From: Nocardia jinanensis
GTDB taxonomy: Bacteria; Actinomycetota; Actinomycetes; Mycobacteriales; Mycobacteriaceae
NCBI RefSeq assembly: GCF_014645735.1
Contig: NZ_BMMH01000011.1
Span: 46,922 to 110,921 of the forward strand
DNA: 64,000 nt
Direction of reading: 5' to 3'
Positions 8,512 to 16,326 of this stretch are shown here, piece after piece (the stretch's first letter is position 1; each line of letters opens with the position of its first letter). A program made the position numbers and the translations under genes. Under the pieces are notes generated by a model. The model saw nothing but the letters and a program-made list of their open reading frames with translations, was not told the origin of the DNA and ran no database searches.

Positions 8512-9900
8512 ATGACCGAGCAGAAGGAAGCGAACCGCCCGCTTCGGATCGCGATCGTCGGGGCCGGACCGGCCGGTATCTATGCCGCTGACGCGTTGAT
8601 GAAATCCGATGCAGACGTCTCGATCGACCTGTTCGAGCGGATGCCCGCCCCGTTCGGACTGATCCGCTACGGCGTCGCTCCGGACCATCCGCGGATCAAG
8701 GGAATCGTCACCGCCCTGCACAAGGTGCTGGACAAGGAGCAGGTGCGCCTGCTCGGCAATATCGACTACGGCACCGATATCACTCTGTCGGATCTGCGCC
8801 GCTTCTATGACGCGGTGATCTTCTCCACCGGCGCCAACGCCGACCGGGCGCTGCCGATCACGGGTATCGATCTGGACGGTTCCTACGGCGCGGCCGACTT
8901 CGTGTCCTGGTACGACGGCCATCCGGACGTGCCACGCACCTGGCCGCTGGACGCGGAGAAGGTAGCGGTCCTCGGCGTCGGCAATGTGGCGCTCGATGTG
9001 GCGCGCGTGCTGGCCAAGACCGGCGACGAACTGCTGCCGACCGAGATCCCGCCGAACGTGTACGAGGGACTGAAGCAGAACAAGGCCCTCGAGGTGCACG
9101 TGTTCGGCCGCCGCGGCCCGGCGCAGGCCAAATTCACCCCGCTGGAACTGCGCGAACTCGACCATTCGCCGACGATCGAGGTCATCGTCGATCCGGAGGA
9201 CATCGACTACGACGAGGGTTCCGAGGCCGCGCGCCGCCACTCCAAGCAGGTCGATATGGTCGCCAATACCCTCGAGCAGTGGGCCATTCGCGATCAGGGC
9301 GAGCGCCCGCACAAGCTGTTCCTGCACTTCTTCGAATCCCCCGCCGAGATCCTGGGCTCCGACGGCAAGGTCGTGGGTCTGCGCACCGAACGCACCCAGC
9401 TCGACGGCACCGGCAATGTGAAGGGCACCGGCACGTTCCGGGAATGGGATGTGCAGGCGATCTACCGGGCCGTCGGCTACCTGTCCCAGAACATCTCGGA
9501 ACTGCCCTTCGACGATCAGGCCGGTGTCATCCCGAACGAGGCCGGCCGGGTCCTGATCGACGAGAACGCCGACGGCCCCGCCCGCTACCTGCCCGGCACC
9601 TATGTGACCGGCTGGATCAAGCGCGGCCCGGTCGGGCTCATCGGCCACACCAAGGGCGATGCGAACGAAACGGTCGCCTGCCTCATCGACGACAGCGCGA
9701 ATTTCGGCGCGGCCGAGAGCCCCGAGCCCGAAGCTGTGCTCGAATTCCTGGAGGGCCGGGGTATTCCGTTCACCACCTGGGCCGGCTGGTACCGGCTCGA
9801 TGCGCACGAGCGGTCGCTGGGCGAACCCGAGGGCCGCGAGCGGGTCAAGGTCGTCGAGCGCGAGGATATGCTGCGCGCCAGCGAACCGAACAAGGTCTGA
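8512..9900 (+). CDS. fprA: NADPH-ferredoxin reductase FprA
   Basis: Flavoprotein of the adrenodoxin-reductase type that passes electrons from NADPH via FAD to ferredoxins, typically serving cytochromes P450 and iron metabolism. The 462-residue protein has an FAD-binding GAGPAGIYAAD near residue 17, the NADP-binding GVGNVALDVAR near residue 155, FGRRGPAQAKFT near residue 200, and the C-terminal FAD motif GWIKRGPVGLIGHTKGDA. Length is close to M. tuberculosis FprA (456). A probable iron box sits in its promoter. No downstream ferredoxin gene is present in this window. Confidence 0.93.
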   Translation: MTEQKEANRPLRIAIVGAGPAGIYAADALMKSDADVSIDLFERMPAPFGLIRYGVAPDHPRIKGIVTALHKVLDKEQVRLLGNIDYGTDITLSDLRRFYDAVIFSTGANADRALPITGIDLDGSYGAADFVSWYDGHPDVPRTWPLDAEKVAVLGVGNVALDVARVLAKTGDELLPTEIPPNVYEGLKQNKALEVHVFGRRGPAQAKFTPLELRELDHSPTIEVIVDPEDIDYDEGSEAARRHSKQVDMVANTLEQWAIRDQGERPHKLFLHFFESPAEILGSDGKVVGLRTERTQLDGTGNVKGTGTFREWDVQAIYRAVGYLSQNISELPFDDQAGVIPNEAGRVLIDENADGPARYLPGTYVTGWIKRGPVGLIGHTKGDANETVACLIDDSANFGAAESPEPEAVLEFLEGRGIPFTTWAGWYRLDAHERSLGEPEGRERVKVVEREDMLRASEPNKV

Positions 9901-9910
9901 TCGGTGGCCC

Positions 9911-9939
9911 GCTCCTCCCGGTCCATGGTTGGGAGGAGC
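9911..9939 (+). terminator. Stem-loop just after fprA
   Basis: Arms GCTCCTCCC and GGGAGGAGC make a perfect 9-bp stem with an 11-base loop, 11 bases beyond the fprA stop. It may end or attenuate the fprA transcript. The right arm also supplies the GGAGG that could serve the following GTG at 9942, so folding would hide that ribosome site. Confidence 0.45.
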
Positions 9940-9941
9940 AG

Positions 9942-10838
9942 GTGCCCCGGCATTTCAGGCATGCTGTAGCAGTGTTCGACGCCCATGTGCACATCATCGA
10001 TCCGCGTTTTCCGCTGATCGAGAACGAAGGCTACCTACCGGAGCCCTATACCGTCGCCGACTACCGGCGGCGGATGACCCGGTTCCGGCCTTCCGGTGGT
10101 GCGGTGGTGAGCGCGTCGTTCCAGAGCAATGATCAGAGCTATCTGCGGGCCGCCCTGGCCGAACTCGGCCCCGGCTGGGTCGGGGTGACCCGGCTCGATC
10201 CCGACGCCTCCGACGCCGAGATCCTCGACCTGCACGAGGCCGGGGTGCGCGCGGTCCGGTTCAACCTCAAACGCGCGGCCGCCGATATCGCGAGCATGAC
10301 CCGGCAGGCCCTGCGCGCTCATGAGCTGGCGGGCTGGCATGTGGAAATCTATGTGGACGGCCAGATGCTGGCCTCGCTACAGCCGGTGATCCTGAAACTG
10401 CCGAAGGTCTCGGTAGACCATCTCGGAATGTCCGAGGAGGGGATGTCGTATCTGCTGAACCTGGTCGATCGCGGTGCGCGGGTGAAGGCCACGGGCTTCG
10501 GCCGGGTCGATATGGATATCGCCACGGCGCTGCGCCGGATCCACGCCGTCAATCCGGAGGCGCTGATGTTCGGCAGTGATCTGCCCGGCACGCGGGCGGG
10601 GCGGCCGTTCCGGGAATCGGATGTGGAGCTGATCTGCGATGTGGTCGGCACCGATATGAACGCGGTTCTCGAGGACAACGCCCGCGCGTTCTACGGGTTG
10701 CCCGCCGTCGACCGCACCGCCGAGGACCCGACTCCGACTCTGCCGCTGTTCGTTCCACCACGCGAGGACAGGCCGGCGGTGCACGACGGGACGACCCGCC
10801 CGCTGCCGATCATCCATAAGCGCCCCGACCTTCGATAG
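9942..10838 (+). CDS. Amidohydrolase-family metal-dependent hydrolase
   Basis: TIM-barrel hydrolase of the amidohydrolase-2 type (PF04909-like, related to pyrone-dicarboxylate lactonases). The metal motif FDAHVHIID is near the N-terminus. VDHLGM lies near residue 155 and the late catalytic-Asp region is FGSDLPGTRAGRPF near residue 205. The C-terminal 45 residues are proline-rich. The start is uncertain: GTG 9942 (298 residues) has GGAGG five bases upstream, while GTG 9972 begins exactly at the FDAHVH motif but lacks a ribosome site. The substrate is unknown. Confidence 0.78.
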   Translation: MPRHFRHAVAVFDAHVHIIDPRFPLIENEGYLPEPYTVADYRRRMTRFRPSGGAVVSASFQSNDQSYLRAALAELGPGWVGVTRLDPDASDAEILDLHEAGVRAVRFNLKRAAADIASMTRQALRAHELAGWHVEIYVDGQMLASLQPVILKLPKVSVDHLGMSEEGMSYLLNLVDRGARVKATGFGRVDMDIATALRRIHAVNPEALMFGSDLPGTRAGRPFRESDVELICDVVGTDMNAVLEDNARAFYGLPAVDRTAEDPTPTLPLFVPPREDRPAVHDGTTRPLPIIHKRPDLR

Positions 10839-11066
10839 TGCCCGAGCCGGGACGCCGCCCGGAACCTTCACGGTGGGCGAATATGCCGGCCGGGACCTGG
10901 TCGAACATATTCGTTACAAAGATCCGTTCGGGGGATAGCTGCGGTGGAGGCACGGATCGCGGGGGCGCCGAATCCGATCGAGAAGGCATTGTTGTCGGAG
11001 GAATTGCCTACATTGCGATACGAGTCGGCGGTGTGAACCTGTCGGCCGTGGGTGTGGTCGGCGGGT

Positions 11067-11576
11067 TCACGCCGCGATGGCGCCGATAACCCACACTCCG
11101 CTCGCCAGCAGCGCGCCCAGGAGTTCCACCAGGATCGAGAGTCCGACACCTTTGATCGCGTGTTTGCTCGACACCCAGGCCTGCCGGTTGTCCGGTAGGC
11201 GCTGGAGTTCGGAAAGGTAGACCCCGACAACGAAACCCACGAACAATCCGACCACGGGGATCACGAAGAACCCGGCGATACCGGCGATGCCGCCCAGCAG
11301 CAGCGTCCGGTTCGGTACGCCCGCTTCTTTCAATTTCTGCCCCGGCCAGGTGTATTTCACGACGCCTGAGATGACCAGCAGGACGGTGCTGATCGCCAGC
11401 ACCGCCCACGCCGTCGTTCCGCCGGTGACGAACGCCCAGACGGCGATCGCCCCGAAGATCAAGATCACTCCCGGCAGAATCGGCACCACGATGCCCACCA
11501 GGCCGACCAGGATCACCAGGCCGACAACGATTTCTCCCCATACGCTCACCGCACCAAAGTAACCCGAATCGGACAT
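11067..11576 (-). CDS. DUF456 integral membrane protein
   Basis: A 169-residue protein with about five hydrophobic segments. It matches the DUF456 pattern: an N-terminal helix containing GIVVPILPG, the loop WPGQKLKEAG near residue 80, the GLFVGFVVG glycine-rich helix, and a final helix pair. Function is unknown. ATG at 11576 chosen; a GTG one codon earlier is possible. The 228 bp between its stop and the upstream amidohydrolase gene shows nothing recognisable. Confidence 0.82.
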   Translation of the reverse strand: MSDSGYFGAVSVWGEIVVGLVILVGLVGIVVPILPGVILIFGAIAVWAFVTGGTTAWAVLAISTVLLVISGVVKYTWPGQKLKEAGVPNRTLLLGGIAGIAGFFVIPVVGLFVGFVVGVYLSELQRLPDNRQAWVSSKHAIKGVGLSILVELLGALLASGVWVIGAIAA

Positions 11577-11710
11577 CACCGCCGGATCGTGCGTACCCGT
11601 TCACCGCAGTGCGGGCGCGGCGTGTTCGCCGGACCCGGTGGATCTGGCGGATTTCGGGCAGGTCCGGCGGTGGATACCAGGGCGAAGGAGTGGTGACCTG
11701 CGGACTCGCG

Positions 11711-12247
11711 TCAGGACGGATTGCCGAGGCCCAGCGTGCGGGCGGTCAGGTCCAGTACGCCGGCGCGGTGGCGCCGACCCGCGATCATATCGGTGATCTC
11801 CGGACGCATGCTCGCGAAGATCGCCATGGCCAGGAACTCGGCGTCGGCATCGGGCGCCACCTGTGCGATCAGGTCGGCGAGGAGGGCGCGCCAGGGTGCC
11901 CAGCTGTTCGAATGGCAGCCGTCGGGCAGGGCGCGCATCAGCGGGGCCAATTCGATCGCGGTGAGATCGAAGACCGCCGCGACGACCGCCAGGATCCGAT
12001 CGCCCACGGGCTCCGCGGCATCCGCCGCGAGGGCGCGGACGGTCTCCCAGCTCCGGCTGGTCCGGTCCTCGACCAGCGCGCGGATGAGTCCTTCGCGGTC
12101 GGTGAATCGGCGGAACAGCGTGCCCTTGCCGACCCCGGTGGCCGCCGCGATGTCGTCCATGGAGATGTTGTCGCGTTTCTCGTCGCAGATCAGACGCCCG
12201 GCCACGGTCAGGATCGCGGCGCGATTGCGTTCGGCGTCGGCACGCAC
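11711..12247 (-). CDS. TetR-family repressor
   Basis: A 178-residue regulator with an N-terminal TetR helix-turn-helix (AAILTVAGRLICDE, then ISMDDIAAATGVGKGTLFRRFTDREGL cut across residues 25-55) and a variable ligand-binding C-terminus. The GTG at 12247 has GGAGG about seven bases upstream, so the extra 15 residues of the longer open frame are dropped. It is divergent from the oxidoreductase at 12340. The two palindromes between them are its likely binding sites, giving autoregulation plus control of that gene. Confidence 0.88.
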   Translation of the reverse strand: MRADAERNRAAILTVAGRLICDEKRDNISMDDIAAATGVGKGTLFRRFTDREGLIRALVEDRTSRSWETVRALAADAAEPVGDRILAVVAAVFDLTAIELAPLMRALPDGCHSNSWAPWRALLADLIAQVAPDADAEFLAMAIFASMRPEITDMIAGRRHRAGVLDLTARTLGLGNPS

Positions 12248-12261
12248 CAGGACTCCTCCTG

Positions 12262-12292
12262 TTGACAGAAACGGACTGTTGGTCCGTATCAT
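12262..12292 (+). promoter_or_regulatory. Predicted promoter of the quinone-reductase-like gene
   Basis: A consensus -35 TTGACA at 12262-12267 and a TATCAT -10 candidate at 12287-12292 (spacing 19, longer than ideal) precede the gene at 12340. The first TetR-type palindrome fills the spacer between them, a classical repression geometry. Confidence 0.45.
12271..12287. promoter_or_regulatory. TetR-type operator 1
   Basis: Inverted repeat with 6-bp arms ACGGAC and GTCCGT around a 5-bp centre TGTTG. It lies between the -35 and -10 elements of the divergent promoter region, 24 bp upstream of the TetR start. Confidence 0.65.
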
Positions 12293-12304
12293 ACAGATGA
12301 CTAA

Positions 12305-12321
12305 GCGGACTATCGGTCCGG
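12305..12321. promoter_or_regulatory. TetR-type operator 2
   Basis: A second copy of the palindrome: CGGAC and GTCCG around TATCG, exactly 34 bp after operator 1 (about three helical turns). Two matched copies in a short divergent gap support a specific binding site for the adjacent TetR protein. Confidence 0.65.
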
Positions 12322-12339
12322 AACGAGAGGTGGAGTCCA

Positions 12340-13290
12340 GTGCGTGCAGTTCGATATCACGAATACGGAGCGCCGGAGGTGCTGCGCGTCGAAGAGGTCG
12401 AGGATCCGGTGCCGGGAGAGGGTGAGCTGCTCGTCCGGGCGACGGCCACCGGTGTCAACTACTTCGAAGTGCAGGTGCGCGCCGGCGTCGTGCCGGATCC
12501 GCTCGACTCGCCCTTGCCGCATATTCCGGGTATCGAAGTGGCCGGCACTGTGATCGCCGCCGGTCCCGGCGTCGGACGACACCGGATCGGCGAGCGGGTG
12601 GTCGGAACCGTCGCTGCTGGAAGCTATGCCGAATTGGTGGTCGTTCCCGCGGCGGCCGCCGCTCCGCTCGACGAACGGCTCGGCGAACACCGGGCGCTCG
12701 CGCTGCTCGGACAGGGGGCGACGGCGGTGGGAGTGATCGAGACCGCCGATATCGGGCCCGGTGACACGGTTCTGGTGGAGGCGGCCGGTGGCGGTATCGG
12801 AACCCTGCTGGTGCAGTTGGCCAAACGGGCCGGTGCCCGGGTTGTGGCCGGCGCGAGTGGGGAAGCGAAACGCCGCGTGGCCGCCGACCTGGGTGCCGAC
12901 ACAACTGTGGACTACTCACGACCCGGTTGGGCCGAGGAGGTGGGGCCGGTAACGGTTGTTCTGGAAACCGTCGGAGGGCAGACAGCTCGCGACGCGTACG
13001 GTCTGCTCACCGCGCCCGGCGCCCGGATGGTCGTCTTCGGTTCCGCCAGCGGGAATCCGGTGGAGATCGGTTCGCAGCAGCTGCTTCCGGTCGGTGCCCC
13101 GCTGATCCCGTTCAGCCTCGGCTACCGTCCGCAACGATGGCCGGAACTGGTCCGTCGCGCCGAGGAATTGACCGTGCGCGGTGAACTCGATCCGGTCATC
13201 GGCGCCGTCCTGCCCCTCGCGGCGGCCGCGGCGGCCCACCGTGCATTCGAGGCCCGCACCGCGATCGGCAAGACCATCCTCACCCTCTGA
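12340..13290 (+). CDS. Zinc-independent quinone-oxidoreductase-like dehydrogenase
   Basis: Medium-chain dehydrogenase/reductase of the NADPH:quinone reductase type, 316 residues. It starts MRAVRYHEYGAPEVL. It has a GVNYFEVQVRAG loop near residue 42, the nucleotide-binding VEAAGGGIGTLLVQLAK near residue 147, and GSASGNP near residue 232. The structural-zinc cysteines of classical alcohol dehydrogenases are absent. It probably reduces quinones or other electrophiles with NADPH. GTG start with GAGAGGTGGA upstream. It is controlled by the divergent TetR gene, whose inducer may be its substrate (inference). Confidence 0.88.
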   Translation: MRAVRYHEYGAPEVLRVEEVEDPVPGEGELLVRATATGVNYFEVQVRAGVVPDPLDSPLPHIPGIEVAGTVIAAGPGVGRHRIGERVVGTVAAGSYAELVVVPAAAAAPLDERLGEHRALALLGQGATAVGVIETADIGPGDTVLVEAAGGGIGTLLVQLAKRAGARVVAGASGEAKRRVAADLGADTTVDYSRPGWAEEVGPVTVVLETVGGQTARDAYGLLTAPGARMVVFGSASGNPVEIGSQQLLPVGAPLIPFSLGYRPQRWPELVRRAEELTVRGELDPVIGAVLPLAAAAAAHRAFEARTAIGKTILTL

Positions 13291-13551
13291 ATCCGGCCGG
13301 GTCGCTATCGCGCGGCCGTTCCGCGCTGAGAACGCCGACCGCCGGTGGTTCGCCGCCGGGGAGCCACCGGAGCTGATCGCCCACGGCACCGAACTCATGG
13401 CCCGGTCGCGCCGGGCGACCGGTTCGACTCTGGCGAACCCCGGTTGTTCCGCGCACACCGCCGGCGACCGGCCGGGAGCACGTTTCCGGAAGCCGGGACC
13501 GGTCGAGGCAGGCCATGATGAGCCGATCAGCAGACGAATGTGGAGGTAGCG

Positions 13552-13917
13552 ATGCGGCCGGTGGTTCTGATCGTGGCGGTGATCCTGTTCGCGGCAATGG
13601 GTCTGTACGCGCTGGCGGCACCGGCGAAACCGACCGCGCCCTTCGGTATCCCGGTCACCACCGCGAGCGGACGCTCCGAGGTCCGCGCCGTGTACGGCGG
13701 GTTCGGGCTGGCGGTGGCCGGCGCCCTCGGCTGGGCGGCCGCGGGAACCGGTGAGTTGCGGCGGGGCGTGGTGCTGGCGGTCGCTGTCGCGCTCGCCGGG
13801 ATGGCGGCCGGCCGGGCCCTGTCCCGGTTGTTCGACAGCTCGGTTCCGTTCTATCCGGTCTGGTTCTACTTCTGGGTGGAGGTGGTCGCGGCCGCCGCGC
13901 TGCTCGCGGTCGCTTGA
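13552..13917 (+). CDS. DUF4345-like membrane protein
   Basis: A small integral membrane protein of 121 residues with four hydrophobic helices. The stretch SEVRAVYGGFGLAVAGAL in the middle is typical of DUF4345 proteins. Function unknown. The ATG at 13552 has GGAGG five bases upstream. No operon partner is obvious: the preceding gene ends 261 bp upstream and the next gene is convergent. Confidence 0.72.
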   Translation: MRPVVLIVAVILFAAMGLYALAAPAKPTAPFGIPVTTASGRSEVRAVYGGFGLAVAGALGWAAAGTGELRRGVVLAVAVALAGMAAGRALSRLFDSSVPFYPVWFYFWVEVVAAAALLAVA

Positions 13918-13943
13918 GGTTCCCGGTGCGCGGGCCCGACGGG

Positions 13944-14579
13944 CTAACCGGCACCGGCGAGGACCCCGGCCCCGACGGCGATCAGCGCGATACCGACGAG
14001 CACATCGATGCGGCCGCGGACCCGACCGTCGGCGAACTTCCGCTGTAGCGCGGAGACCACGCTGGTCAGCGCCAGATACCAGGCTGCCACGACCGCGGCC
14101 GCGATGGCCGGGAACGCGATCGCGTCCGCCGCCCGCGCCCCGCCGGGCGGTACGAACGGCGGGATCAACGCGACGAAGAGGACCGCGGCCTTCGGATTGA
14201 GAATATTCGACAGGAACCCACGCCCGATATCGCCGACGCGGCTCGCGGCTCGCGGTCCGGACGCGGCGATATCGGGCGCGACGGCCGTGCGGCGGGCCGC
14301 GCGCAGGGAGCCGACACCCAGCCAGATCAGATACACCGCACCGGAGATCTCGACCACGCGGAACGCTGTCGCCGAAGTCTCCAGCAGTATCGACACCCCG
14401 GTGACGGCGGCGAGTACCCAGAGGAACATCCCGGCCGCCACGCCCAGCGTCGCCGCCGCCCCGGCGGCCCAACCGGTGAGCGCGCGGCCGGTGATCACGG
14501 CCATATCCGGGCCCGGCGAAACCGCGATGAACAGCATGACACCGGCGAACGCGGCGTATTGCGCCGGCGCCGAGGTCAT
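13944..14579 (-). CDS. LysE-family amino-acid exporter
   Basis: A 211-residue transporter with six predicted membrane helices and the LysE/RhtB signature SPGPDMAVITGRAL near residue 20, followed by GxxxG-rich helices and NILNPKAAVLFVALIPPFV near residue 125. Members export amino acids or homoserine lactones by a proton antiport mechanism. The substrate is not predictable. It is convergent with the DUF4345 gene, with 26 bp between the stops. Confidence 0.87.
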   Translation of the reverse strand: MTSAPAQYAAFAGVMLFIAVSPGPDMAVITGRALTGWAAGAAATLGVAAGMFLWVLAAVTGVSILLETSATAFRVVEISGAVYLIWLGVGSLRAARRTAVAPDIAASGPRAASRVGDIGRGFLSNILNPKAAVLFVALIPPFVPPGGARAADAIAFPAIAAAVVAAWYLALTSVVSALQRKFADGRVRGRIDVLVGIALIAVGAGVLAGAG

Positions 14580-14651
14580 TCGGTCTCCTACTTGGATGAG
14601 CGGCAGCCGACCGGCGTCACCATGAGCGGTCGGCAGGGCCGGGGTCCGGTA

Positions 14652-15530
14652 TCAATTCTGACGTGGCAGGAGTTCGGTGACGAAACGATCCAGGAAGCCG
14701 TCCAGTGGTTTGCCGCCCGCCGGGACCACCACGAACTTGCTCAGTCCGGCTTCGAGATAGCCGTCGACCAGCCGGTGCAGCTCCGGCCAGCTGCCCGCGA
14801 CCAGTTCGGCCGGGTCGGTTCCGGGGCGCTGGAGTGTGATCCCCGCCGATAGATCGGCCGGGATACCGTCCTCCGCCAGCAGCAGCGTGATCCCGAAATG
14901 ATCGGCTTCGATTTCTCGCCCCGCCGTCGCGGCCTCGGCATGGATCGCCGCCACCCCCGCGGCAGCCTCGGCCGGGGTCAGGAAGCTGCCCAGCCAGCCG
15001 TCGCCGTACCGGCCGATGCGCCGGAACGCGGCGGGTGCGCGGCCGCCGAGCCAGATGTCCAGGGGCCGGGCCGGGCGTCTGCCCACCCGTGCGCCGCGCA
15101 CCGTGAAATAGTCTCCTTCGAAATCCACATCGTCATCGCGGAGGACGGCGCGCAACAGCCGCAGGGATTCGTCGAATACTTCTCCGCGCCGCCCGGCCAC
15201 GGGGAACAGATCGCGTTCCTGCGGAGTGGCCGGTTGCAACCCGAACACCGGAAGTACCCGTTTCGGTGCGAGCGCCGCCAGCGAGGCCAGCTGTTCGGCG
15301 ACCAGGACGGGATGGCGGCCGGGCAGGATGGCCACCGACGTCCCGACCTTCAAGTGGGTTGTGCGCGATAGCGCGAACGCCATCCCGACGGTGGGATCCA
15401 CAGCCGGTGCGTAGATCAGTTCGGAGAACCAGAGGGAATCGATCCCTTCGCCCTCCAGCCGGTCCACGAGCTCCGGCAGATTCTCCGGTTCGCTGTTCGA
15501 GCCCGCACCGACGCCGAATCTAACTTTCAT
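14652..15530 (-). CDS. F420-dependent luciferase-like oxidoreductase
   Basis: A 292-residue LLM-class protein: MKVRFGVGAGS start, LWFSELIYAPAVDP near residue 33, VGTSVAILPGRHPVLVAEQ near residue 62, and LDIWLGGRAPAAFRRIGRYGDGWLGS broken around residues 157-182. The sequence resembles the F420-dependent TIGR03854-type group. With fgd in the window, an F420H2 supply is available. Reaction and substrate are unknown. ATG start, transcribed with its stop 72 bp from the LysE start, so a shared transcript is possible. Confidence 0.8.
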   Translation of the reverse strand: MKVRFGVGAGSNSEPENLPELVDRLEGEGIDSLWFSELIYAPAVDPTVGMAFALSRTTHLKVGTSVAILPGRHPVLVAEQLASLAALAPKRVLPVFGLQPATPQERDLFPVAGRRGEVFDESLRLLRAVLRDDDVDFEGDYFTVRGARVGRRPARPLDIWLGGRAPAAFRRIGRYGDGWLGSFLTPAEAAAGVAAIHAEAATAGREIEADHFGITLLLAEDGIPADLSAGITLQRPGTDPAELVAGSWPELHRLVDGYLEAGLSKFVVVPAGGKPLDGFLDRFVTELLPRQN

Positions 15531-15889
15531 CTAGCCGCTCCTGGTCTGGACGAATTGCCCGTACTGCGACCCTACGGAATCCCGGCGAGCCGTGACGCCG
15601 AGGTGTCGCAGGACCTCGACCAGCCGCGGCCGCTGTTCCCGGCTTGTGCGCACGGCGGCGGCCGAGCGCATCGCCCGGAGTTCGAAATTCGTTACACATT
15701 CGGCCCATCCAGCTGTGAAACGGTCTCGAATACAAGATGGTATGTGTCATAGCTTCAAGCCATAACTGCTGCTAGGGCGTTGCTTTTGATTTCGTCTTCC
15801 GGCTGTCGGGGGCTTGGGTGAGAGCGCAACCGTAAGAGTCCGGGCGCTAGTCCGGACGGACAACGAAACCAGAGAAACGAGGATTTGAA
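15531..15889. other. Intergenic leader region before the micro-peptide genes
   Basis: This 359-bp stretch lies between the divergent LLM oxidoreductase and the first micro-ORF. The middle (15690-15800) is noticeably less GC-rich than its neighbours, which fits a promoter. Around 15840-15858 a short inverted repeat TCCGG-CCGGA surrounds GCGCTAGT. I see no credible gene here; the 76-residue minus-strand frame at 15520-15750 has no domain or ribosome site. Confidence 0.4.
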
Positions 15890-15982
15890 ATGGGACTGCT
15901 CGGTGGTCTGCTGGATCTCGTCGGTAGCGTCGTCACGAACCTCGCCGGTGTTGTCGGTGGCCTGGGCGGCGTGCTCTTCTGA
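15890..15982 (+). CDS. Hydrophobic micro-peptide 1 (30 residues)
   Basis: ATG start with GAGG seven bases upstream. It encodes 30 residues beginning MGLLGGLLDLVGSVV and ending GGLGGVLF. The peptide is glycine- and valine-rich, has one acidic residue (Asp9) and no basic or aromatic residue except the final Phe, and could form one amphipathic or membrane helix. It is too short to be called by usual pipelines. Together with the second micro-peptide 200 bp on, which shares the LDLV core, it looks like a peptide pair. Function unknown. Small alpha-helical cell-wall channel proteins (PorA/PorH type) of corynebacteria are one possibility, by analogy only. Confidence 0.55.
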   Translation: MGLLGGLLDLVGSVVTNLAGVVGGLGGVLF

Positions 15983-16181
15983 GTAGGTCGTCCCGCCGTC
16001 GGATGCGCTCGTGATCACTGCACCTGACGAGCACTTCCGTTCGGGCGAATTCGATATGGGTGCCCGCTTCGGCCGATCGCTGCGAAGTGACGGCCGGGGC
16101 GGGTATTCCGGTGTAGCAACTCTTTTCGTGCCGGGCACTCCGATACGTCCCGGCGCATTCGCTTCGCTGTGAGGAGTTCAG

Positions 16182-16253
16182 TTGCTTCTGAGTGTTGTCG
16201 GCCAGCTCGTCGGCACGGTACTCGATCTCGTTATCGCGCTCCTCGTTCCGTAG
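16182..16253 (+). CDS. Hydrophobic micro-peptide 2 (23 residues)
   Basis: TTG start preceded by GAGGAG with a 5-base spacer, a better ribosome site than many genes in the window. The frame is closed by a stop four codons upstream, so no longer start exists. It encodes 23 residues, MLLSVVGQLVGTVLDLV then six more, almost entirely hydrophobic with a single Asp. The GTVLDLV core parallels GGLLDLV of micro-peptide 1. It ends 73 bp before the cutinase-like gene. Function unknown; a membrane or cell-envelope peptide is likely. Confidence 0.5.
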   Translation: MLLSVVGQLVGTVLDLVIALLVP

Positions 16254-16326
16254 CGGGTCCGCGCGAGGTCGATTGCCGTACGGCGCCGTCCGGGGCCGCG
16301 CCGTTCCGATGAATCCGGAGGTCTGG

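Noticed and set aside
9279..9941. N-terminal extension of the amidohydrolase frame into fprA
   Set aside because: The extension lies antiphase inside fprA and is arginine/proline-rich. The homologous region begins only at about 9972.
16056..16172. A 38-codon ORF between the two micro-peptide genes
   Set aside because: It has an ATG and ends at the ribosome site of micro-peptide 2, but no ribosome site of its own and an arginine/glycine-rich composition unlike its neighbours.
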